Shown: positions 56,278 to 64,000 of the stretch, one piece after another | Layout: each line of letters opens with the position of its first letter | Position numbering within the stretch: the first letter of the stretch is position 1 | From: Cydia pomonella | Lineage: Eukaryota; Arthropoda; Insecta; Lepidoptera; Tortricidae | Assembly (NCBI RefSeq): GCF_033807575.1 | Contig: NC_084725.1 | Span: 6,793,001-6,857,000 of the forward strand | Length of the DNA: 64,000 bases | Direction: 5' to 3' | Translations under genes and position numbers: made by a program | Notes under the pieces: model-generated | What the model was told of the DNA's origin: nothing | The model's input: the letters and a program-made list of their open reading frames with translations, nothing else | The model's database searches: none

Positions 56278-56625
56278 CTTTTCAATGGAAAATAACAAGA
56301 AAATGTCCGCATAACTTAAAACGAAAGTATTATAAAATCCAACTTAAGTCTATCAATAGGAAATATGAGGCAAAACTATAGCACAATCCGTAAACAAACC
56401 GCCTTGATGCATTAATTGTCATATTTATTCATATGACAATTAATAATTAATTAATTTTGCTTATCAATGGAAAATAACAAGAAAATGTCCGCATAACTTA
56501 AAACGAAAGTATTATGATTATTATATAGTATTTATTATATTATGACGAATGTGAGGCAAAACTCTAGCACAATCCGTAAACAAGCCGCCTTGATGCATTG
56601 TCATATTTATTCATAACAAATAATC
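56278..56625 (+). repeat. Tandem duplication, period about 182 bp
   Basis: TCAATGGAAAATAACAAGAA (56,282) recurs at 56,464 and GAGGCAAAACTATAGCAC (56,370) at about 56,551, with the AATT-rich spacer differing. Confidence 0.8.
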
Positions 56626-56660
56626 TGTGAAAACTTGCCAAAAAAACTGTTTAGGGTATA

Positions 56661-56806
56661 GAGTCAAACCAAGATAAGTTGGCAGCGATTATGATAGCCC
56701 AAACGGTGCATTTTAAACGTCAAACTTCTATGCAATTATGACGTTTACTTGACACTTGCACCGTCTGGGCTATCAAAATAGCTGCCAACTTATATTGGTC
56801 TTACTC
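56661..56806. mobile_element. MITE with AGTCAAACCAAGATAAG termini
   Basis: AAGTTGGCAGCGATTATGAT AGCCCAAACGGTGCA and inverse TGCACCGTCTGGGCTATC AAAATAGCTGCCAACTT; common lepidopteran hairpin MITE. Confidence 0.8.
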
Positions 56807-56944
56807 GAATAGCGGCTTGTCAAATCATAATTAATAATATTGTTTTTTTTAGGTTTAAAGAATCTTTATTATTTCGAAATTCCAAAACTCGTGAAATTGG
56901 ACTTTATGCCATATAAAAAATGATTGTATCATCATCAAGACCAT

Positions 56945-57120
56945 ATAATAGTACATTATGATACAAGTGTGATAAGTTGGTCATTATATACACACGAGGC
57001 GATATTGTGCGCGCGAGCTGCAAGCGAGCGCGCAATAAGAAGCCGATGTGTGTAAGGACCATAGCACATGCGTTTCATACGACGTTTTTCAACACACTTG
57101 CGAGGAAATAAGACACTTTC
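56945..57120 (+). repeat. Dispersed repeat with GCGCGC palindrome, copy 1
   Basis: GTACATTATGATACAAGTGT, then GTGCGCGCGAGCTGCAAGCG AGCGCGC, then CATACGACGTTTTTCAACAC ACTTGCGAGG. A second copy is at 63,170-63,340. Confidence 0.75.
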
Positions 57121-57782
57121 ATATTAATCGAATTTTAATTGTTAAATCGGTTAGTATGCAGTGTTGCATCTGTCATACTGCCAGATATATATGCGGTCCA
57201 ACTACCATCGGATGTATTTGCTTTCAGAGTAGATAGATATTTATACCAGGTGAGAGTAATCACATAATTTTGATTTTCATGAGTAATCAAATATTTTTAA
57301 GTTGCCCGATATTTCGATATTTATGCGGATACAGAGTAATTAAATTTTTGCCGGCCACAAACATCACATATTTTTACGAAGGTTGTGTCGTCATATATTT
57401 ATGGCTCCAATGGAAGATCACATATATTTGCCAAGCTGCCCACAGTAGCATATTTATGCTGGTGACTACCTGCCTAATAATTGCAAAAAAATAATCCTGG
57501 CAGTTATCTATAAAAATGGCCATAAACACAATAACCAAAGAGTATAAAGAACCACACCACCACCACACCACTTTTGATAGAAAATATAGAATATTCCATC
57601 AAATATTTGTTTGTGAAAAAAATAATTAGGTATTTATTTTATTTTATATAATTAAATATAATACCTGTATCAAATATATACCTATATAGTGAATGGCAAT
57701 GGTATGGCGTATGGCGTATATAATTGTAGTACTTAACTCTGCAGGTATTTAAGTAAGCTTAGAATTTATTATAATTGTTCAG

Positions 57783-57786
<4 letters not shown>

Positions 57787-57838
<52 letters not shown>
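57787..57838 (+). repeat. (TA)n microsatellite
   Basis: About 25 uninterrupted TA units. Confidence 0.95.
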
Positions 57839-57840
<2 letters not shown>

Positions 57841-59104
57841 CTCAGATGCTCTGTAGCAAAAAAAACTGTTTAAAATCTAGCACTCTTATATTTAATTAAG
57901 GAAACCGTAGGTCTAGCTTTAAAATGCAATAGTTAATAATACCGCATATTGTAAACGACCGTTTGTTTCTTAATAAAAGAAAAAAAAAAGCTACGCCGGC
58001 TCTAACCCTACACCTCTGACCCGTAATAGTAGAATTACATACACTATTTTATCTACACACATATTATAAACTTTCTATGATATATTCACTAACCCAAATT
58101 ACAGCCAACATTGGGGCATCGTTGCTCTTTTGGCGTAACTCGTGGATATGTGGCGGCGTAGCCGAAATATGTTTATCGCTCATTTCAAACGAAACTTTTA
58201 CTATAGTTACTTTAAAAACAACAAAAAAAAACTCATTTTATACTTAAAACGAATGAAAAGATAAACTGAACGTCAAATGGCGGTAAATGAGAACTATTTT
58301 CACGCATGCCATAAAAGACAAACTAGAGTCGGGGGCCTATTTCTGTATCGTTCGTTACAAACTAACATGCGAGATTTGTCAAAATTGTATGAAATTAACA
58401 TTTCATGTCGAACAAAAAGGCATCTCGACTGATATTAGCATAGAGGTCGAATCGAATTGCTTTTTTTTAGATGTTCGAAATTTGAATGTCATTACCAAAT
58501 CGATTTTGATGTATTAATGAAGCAATTACAACATTTTCACAGATAAGAAATTTGTTGTAACAGTTTATCTTAATGTTGGCCATTATTCACGGATTTTATG
58601 GCATCATAGAAGGTTTATAATATTTGTGTAGATAAAGATTTAAATATCGATATCCCATGCGTTTTATCAGCCACAAAAATGAGTGAAACACGAAAGAATT
58701 TCCAATGGAAACCGATCCAATATTAAGTTGATATAAAATCCCACTTTTACGGGGGAAAGGAATAAATCCGGAAATATAAGTGGGGGTATTTGCGTAATAA
58801 ATCCGCGGTGACGTCACGGCGGAATTCAATAAACCGATCGCTATAAATTGACGCATCAAAAGGTACGCCGTATATTTTAGCGCGTCACAGCGTAGCGAGG
58901 TTTAACGGAACATGAACACACCTAATTTTGAATTAAAGTCAAGAAAGACAGAAACGAGCAAATTTCAGGAACCTTCTTCCATGCATGCACATACATGGAT
59001 AACTAGATTCTAGTTACTAGAACATACACACCTGAAAACCTTTTACATCGAAACAAACCATATTTTGTCCGTCCTATACGACATTTAGGAATAGATGGAT
59101 ATGC
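57839..59104. other. Intergenic; one LINE-tail fragment
   Basis: 57,985-58,060 resembles the fragment at 42,160. The rest, including a 76-codon frame at 58,287 and an 87-codon frame at 58,596-58,859, carries no recognised motif. Confidence 0.45.
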
Positions 59105-59665
59105 GTTTTTAGGGTTTCGTAGTCACATAGAAACCCTTATAGTTTCGCCATGTCCGTCTGTCCGTCCGTCCGCAGCTTTGCTCTGTGATCGTTAGTGCTT
59201 GAAAGCTTATGACTCCGGAAGCTCAAAATGATGCTTGGCGACAGAACGATGAAATAAAAAGTACAAAAAAATTTTTAGGGGTACCTTCCATACAAAATTA
59301 TATATTTTTTTGCTTTGACCCAATAGTGTGGGGTTTGACACAATCGTTGGGTAGGTCTTTCAAAACGATCAAGGGACTCCATAAACTATTTGTTGGTGTA
59401 AAGCTAATATTTTCGGAACCATGGATCCAAAAAACATGAAAAAATCGTTAAACAAAAACTTAGGTCCAGCCGTTTTTGAGTTATTGCAAAAAATCTTCTC
59501 TTAGTAAACAGGCGTACAAAGCGCTGCGAAGGTACTTCCTTATGTCTGAAATGTACATGATACTTACCGATTAATAACCCCCGTTTGGCCTGTTTTGACA
59601 AAATGGCAACTACGAAACCCTACTGACGTCCGTCCTACACCCGTCATGCTCTTGGCCGATTTTTT
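59105..59665 (+). repeat. GGGTTCCGTA-family repeat, long copy
   Basis: TTTTTAGGGTTTCGTAGTCA ... GTCCGTCTGTCCGTCCGTCC ... CGAAACCCTACTGACG ... CATGCTCTTGGCCGATTTTT. It has the same order as 539-1212 and gives the full extent of the family. Confidence 0.7.
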
Positions 59666-60825
59666 TCCATACAGTTGTCTGTCGACGTCTGCGCGGCCGT
59701 GTTACGATAAATATGAATACGTTAATTAATAAACACTGTATAGAAGAATAGTCTGCCACGGCACGTCTGTAGATATAAACTGACCTATAATCATAAAGAA
59801 TCAAAGACCTTTCTCCAATCATAGAACATGCCCATGCTCCAACTGGGCCGATTTTTATTTTGATGTCGAATAATAATTTGTTTATAATAATAATTTATTC
59901 GATACAATTTTACTACTTTGAAGACCTCGTTATTCTGGGCGGGATGGTTACGAATTCACAACTTGTCCCGAAAATAATACATTATTCAAAATCACCTACA
60001 GGTGATTTTTCCTTTGAGGTACAATAACACCCTCATAACACCATACTTTTTCGTATCGTAAATATATCGAAGATTTTTTTAGGACATACAGAGTATTGCG
60101 AACTCTATCTATTCACCAAATTTTATCGAAATCTGACGACAACAAATCTACAACAAAAAAAAAAATCGACTCAAATAATAATCAAATGAAACCACTGTTC
60201 CTTGTAAGCACTGGCCTCCCAAACTTGATAAAAGATACTGGAAATTAATATTCGTACCGCAAGAAAGATCGCTGACAATACCCCCGATATATCGTGCCGG
60301 TTTAGCGAAGGCATGAAATTACAATTTATTCCCTTTCAGACACCATTTTGTTGTATGTTAGAGTTAGTGGCATACATTAGTGCGTGGGAAAGTATGCTTG
60401 GGTAATACGATATTTTTGGGGAGAATTGGAATAGGTAAGTATGCCCAAAGTAACATTTTAGTCCTATAATTTTCTAAGTCATGCAAGCTAAATTAGGTCC
60501 ATTTCTCTTTATTTGATTGAACTGAAACTTCACATACATAATATAAGTTGAGTTAAAATGACAAAGCTATATTACGGTACCATCGAGCTGATCTGATGAT
60601 GGACACAGGAGGTAACCATAGGAACTCTGTGTCAAAACAACGCAACCCAATTTTGTTAGCGATTTGTAGAATTCAGGTAGAATTATATTGATGAGTGATG
60701 AGTGTTAGTTGCCCGTTGAAAGAAAAGTACAGTCAGCAATAAAATCTTGTATCAAAAGTGAAAATATTACTGTAAATACCATAAGTCACTTTAATATAAT
60801 TTATTATATGATAAATATAAGAGCC
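59666..60825. other. Intergenic, no gene
   Basis: No supported feature. A hairpin (AAAATCACCTACAGGTGATTTT) lies near 59,990-60,012. Confidence 0.45.
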
Positions 60826-61520
60826 TCGGTAAAGTTGAAACTTTAGGTCCATGGGGTCCCAGCGCAAAGACCCGTGCGCACAACGGGGATGAGAGAACAC
60901 CATCAACATAATTATAGCTGATCACCGCTGGTGGTCGGGCTTTCAGCTCATTCCTCTTGTCGTCCAGTTCTGTTCGACGACGGAATTCAAAAATATCCGT
61001 TTGTTTCCTAATCAAAGATCTCCACCCAGGGCGGTTGGCGGCCTGCTTCTCTCACTGTAGGGGCTCAATATCGCAGTTCTTCATATGGCGTTTAAGCACG
61101 TCCTTGTACCTGAGGAGTTGTCCGCCTTGCTGTCGCTTGCCTTCCTCCAACTCGGAATAAAAGACGCGCTTAGCCACTCGACCCGCCACACCACACCATT
61201 CTTGAAACGTGGTCGCTCCAGCGTAACTGTCGTCGCATGAGGTAGACTTCGATTCCACCCACGCTGGCTCTCCGTAGGACTTCGGTGTTCCGCACTCGGT
61301 CGGACCAGCTGATCTTTAGGATCTCACGGAGGCGTTTAAGATGGAATCGGTCTAGTGTGTGGATGTGACGACGATATACGGTCCACGTTTCAGAGGAGTA
61401 CAGGTTGACGTAACCGGTGACCGAAGAGCTGGCAGCTTCCTCGCACAACGTATCAGTATTGCGATACAACGAGGAAATGCCAGTATCCTTGGTACAATGT
61501 CTCAAGGACCTATTTTAGAT
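60826..61520 (+). pseudogene. LINE ORF2 fragment (ETLGPWGP), copy 3, split by another LINE
   Basis: The plus strand reads VETLGPWGPSA up to about 60,867. It resumes at 61,408 with [40 protein letters not shown] and a stop. The 3' UTR to about 61,590 ends TGTAAATAAAATAAG. The 540 bp between are an opposite-strand LINE fragment that replaced about 27 bp of the coding region. Confidence 0.75.
60868..61407 (-). pseudogene. LINE C-terminal fragment inserted in copy 3
   Basis: Minus strand: [20 protein letters not shown], then [20 protein letters not shown], then [20 protein letters not shown] and DHVSRM. After a disruption near 61,190 it continues [20 protein letters not shown] and [20 protein letters not shown], then a remnant of PLCARVF that may be the C-terminal zinc-finger region. 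This is a widely distributed animal LINE ORF2 tail (LY-SETW-VYRRH, LRW-GHV-RM in other members). At least one stop or frameshift inactivates it. Confidence 0.8.
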
Positions 61521-61590
61521 TTAAGCTAGTTATAGTAATACCACTGTATATATCCATTATATATACTGTTACTGTAAATAAAATAAGACT

Positions 61591-62021
61591 TTACTCATTA
61601 TACAATAGACATATGTAGACGACTCACCTCGAATCAATAGTCCAATAAGTTCAATAACATATTCAAATCACCGGCGATAACGGATCAAATTTCGATTCTA
61701 CATAATGATATAATATGATGTTTGTCATAATTTCAAAAAGGTCAATATTGGGACACCGATACCGAGTTATTTATAATATTTTTATTCTTAATGTGTCCCT
61801 TGCCTTCGTCATTTAAGGCCCAGTATGTTCGTGTTCTTCTCTCACTCTCACTGAACGTAACGTAACGTGTGAGCGAGATGGATGTGTCTGCCCGTGAGAG
61901 CGGATCTCATGTTTTTGAATTGTATCTTTTTGTACATTTAAATAAAAAGTAATCGATAAGTTCCCTCAAACATGATATTTATAAATACCTCAAATATGAT
62001 GTTGTTTTATATTATTTTTAG
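61591..62021. other. Intergenic; dispersed repeat piece
   Basis: 61,830-61,920 (CTCACTCTCACTGAACGTAA and GTGAGCGAGATGGATGTG) is a reversed relative of 39,540-39,625. No gene. Confidence 0.4.
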
Positions 62022-62132
62022 GGTCGGCAACACGCATGTAACTCCTCTGGAGTTGCAAGCGTACATAGGCTACGGAGACTGCTTACCATCAGGAGGGCCG
62101 TATGCTTGTTTGCCACCGACGTAGTATTAAAA
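62022..62132 (+). repeat. LINE 3'-end family copy
   Basis: GGGTCGGCAACACGCATGTA ... GCCACCGACGTAGTATTAAA and A tail. Confidence 0.75.
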
Positions 62133-62401
62133 AAAAAACCATTTTTAGAAGCAATTTTCATATTTTTAGCTTTTACTACAAATTTTAAAGTGCATTTTGG
62201 ACTTTGGTATGTTTGTGACTTTTTTCTATCGAGCGAAAGTCAAAAACTCAGGATTCCAATCGATTAAGTCCCTCGAGAAAGGCCTCAAGATAATTAATTA
62301 AATTTATAGCAGCCTATTGTGTTTCAAAAAAGCGCTACTCCGTTTTCTGAACTTACTGCACCTTAAAATAAAATACGAAACTAAGAGAAAGGAAGAACAG
62401 T

Positions 62402-62618
62402 ATTAAGAGAGGTATGGGTATTGTGAATGTCATCTCACTTGGTGTGGTAGGGCACAGCACCGCGGATGTCATTCCAGATCTAGAGCAGAGCCCAACTGGG
62501 GAAGTACCTCCACCTTACAGAAAACCGCAGTCAAATAACACTAGACCCTACTCGTAGTCTTGTGTTCCTGCCGGTGAGTAAGGTTGCCAGAGCTCAACGA
62601 GGGGATGGAAGGGTTGTT
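62402..62618 (+). repeat. 5' half of the LINE 3'-end family
   Basis: AGAGGTATGGGTATTGTGAA ... GCCCAACTGGGGAAGTACCT ... GTGAGTAAGGTTGCCAGAGC, matching 19,530-19,715. Confidence 0.7.
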
Positions 62619-62623
62619 GTCGG

Positions 62624-62868
62624 CACGATAAGTTCTGTTTTAGATAAGTTCTCATTTAGTTATCGTTTGTATGTCGTATAATTGACAAAAGCAGCTCGAT
62701 TCGGGCAACCAATGTCACTTTGACGTTAGAACTATCGTAGATAGATCTTATTGGGATCACAGCGGAATATAAATAAACGTCAATTTTAACATTTCGTTTA
62801 GTTATCGATGTTTTAAAGATCTTTCCAAGATCTTAAACGTGTCTTAATCATTCTTCGAATCGGGCCGT
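62624..62868. mobile_element. MITE with CGGCCCGATTC termini, truncated copy 2
   Basis: It begins inside the family at GATAAGTTCTGTTTTAGATA and ends TTCTTCGAATCGGGCCG; compare 45,137-45,403. Confidence 0.75.
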
Positions 62869-62883
62869 TAGTTTCTGGCTGAA

Positions 62884-63035
62884 GTAGCTGCCAGCCCTCT
62901 GGTCACCAGAGACATCCACAAAGCGTCCGGCCCGAATATATGTTTGAACAGAGTTTTCGCGCTGGGCTGGGTTTTCTACGCCAAACGGCGCAAAGATGTG
63001 GCCCTCGCCGAGGGTAGCATATTTTCTTTACACAA
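62884..63035 (+). pseudogene. Retroelement-like fragment
   Basis: A short frame reads AEVAASPLVTRDIHKASGPN then VFALGWVFYAKRRKDVALAE. The nucleotide run TTTTCGCGCTGGGCTGGGTT is familiar from lepidopteran repeats. Parent element not identified. Confidence 0.4.
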
Positions 63036-63169
63036 TTCTTTTTTTTTGTAATAGACTACAAATTGAAACTTAGAAATGATTTAGAAAAGCAACTTGGATC
63101 AAGATTGTTTAATTCAATTATTCTTTAAGCGAAAAGGGGTGCTAATTGTTTTATTATCCTATTGTAATA

Positions 63170-63340
63170 GTACATTATGATACAAGTATGCTAAGTTGGT
63201 CATTACACACGAGGAGATATTGTGCGCGCGAGCTGTAAGCGAGCGCGCAATAAGAAAGCCGATGTGAGTAATGACCAAAATTGACCAATGCACACGCGTT
63301 TCATACGACGTTTTTCAACACACTTGCGAGGAAAAAGCAA
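63170..63340 (+). repeat. Dispersed repeat with GCGCGC palindrome, copy 2
   Basis: TGTGCGCGCGAGCTGTAAGC GAGCGCGCAATAAG and CATACGACGTTTTTCAACAC, parallel to 56,945-57,120. Confidence 0.75.
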
Positions 63341-64000
63341 AACTTTTTTTGTCAAAACAGTAAAAGTACAACTTTCAAAATGGTGGCTTACAGTTTTAAC
63401 ATCGAATAATTGCACTAAAGCGTGCTGGGCTTGTAGGCACTTATTCGCCATTTCATTGAAGTAAGCTACCAACACATTTTCCAAGAAAGACAGGGCGTTT
63501 TTGCTGATTTTCCATTGAATAAAAGTTTCATATGCCGCCTATTACTTTTCACCCGATTTTGATGGAAAAAGGCTATATTTCTCGGCTCTTGCCTATATTA
63601 TTAGTATTACTGGCAGCGTCAATTTTATGTGTTCTTCATTGTCAATGCTTGAAAATGCCATTTTCGTCAATATATAAACTAAAAACATGCAAAACTATCC
63701 ACATATTATGACAATTACGGAAAATTGCTGGCGCGTTATTTTTTTTTACGCACGATTCCAATGCGCGCGCAAGGCAAAGGCGCGAACGAAATCGACAAAC
63801 AGCCAATTTAAAAAATGTAAAAAAACTAATATTTTCGTATTTCTAGGGTAAAGGCACCAGTAGTCAGCCTTATAACGCATTTTTAAAGTTTGTATTCTCG
63901 ACGTTTCTACAGGATTAGTCGGATAAATAAACGCATAACATGATTAGATCAATTATTTATTATAGTTTTAAAACAAAGTATGTCAAAAAATAACAATCCT
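63341..64000. other. Intergenic to window end, no gene
   Basis: A 93-codon minus-strand frame (63,203-63,484) overlaps the repeat and has no domain. AT-rich with GCGCGC patches near 63,765. Confidence 0.45.

Overview
This window looks like repeat-dense, non-genic chromosomal DNA from a moth or butterfly (Lepidoptera). The reasons are the AT-rich composition and many short dispersed families that I recognise from lepidopteran genomes: tRNA-derived SINEs, palindromic MITEs, repeats opening with the GGGTTCCGTA motif, a LINE 3'-end family ending in GACGTAGTAT plus A, and RTE-like 3' ends. I see no intact host protein-coding gene, rRNA, CRISPR array or credible functional tRNA. The only long open frames belong to one non-LTR retrotransposon. 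Family names rest on recall and visible motifs, not on searches.

Layout. 0-13 kb: DNA transposons and MITEs (228-1293, 3685-3826, 5623-5876, 8345-8547), LINE tails, and a three-level nest of repeats at 9.05-10.17 kb. 13.2-17.2 kb: a nearly full-length LINE on the minus strand (ORF1, endonuclease, reverse transcriptase; one frameshift), bounded by a 14-bp target duplication and sitting inside a small palindromic MITE. 17.3-23.4 kb: SINEs, LINE fragments and hairpins.

23,449-37,775 is the standout: a 14.3-kb LTR retrotransposon-like unit. Its two 3,443-bp direct LTRs start TG, end CA, have equal length and differ at only about four positions by eye, so insertion is recent. Its 7.4-kb interior has no gag, protease, integrase or reverse transcriptase. 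It has PBS-like and polypurine motifs, a TATA promoter behind a dense TCGCY array, paired leader hairpins, and three or four diverged modules of about 480 bp. On the minus strand these modules are bounded by splice-site-like signals. This fits a LARD-type non-autonomous element that would depend on proteins supplied in trans and may carry antisense, intron-containing sequence.

37.8-64 kb: more nested mobile debris. It includes LINE C-terminal fragments (44.1, 45.8, 47.1, 51.3, 52.2, 61 kb), a 72-bp minisatellite split by a LINE insertion (51.8-53.1 kb), a TTAA-flanked 726-bp terminal-inverted-repeat element (53,654-54,379), many hairpin MITEs, and an inverted repeat of an unrecognised coding-like family (40.2-40.8 kb). 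The retroelement genes act only in their own mobility; no host pathway can be reconstructed.
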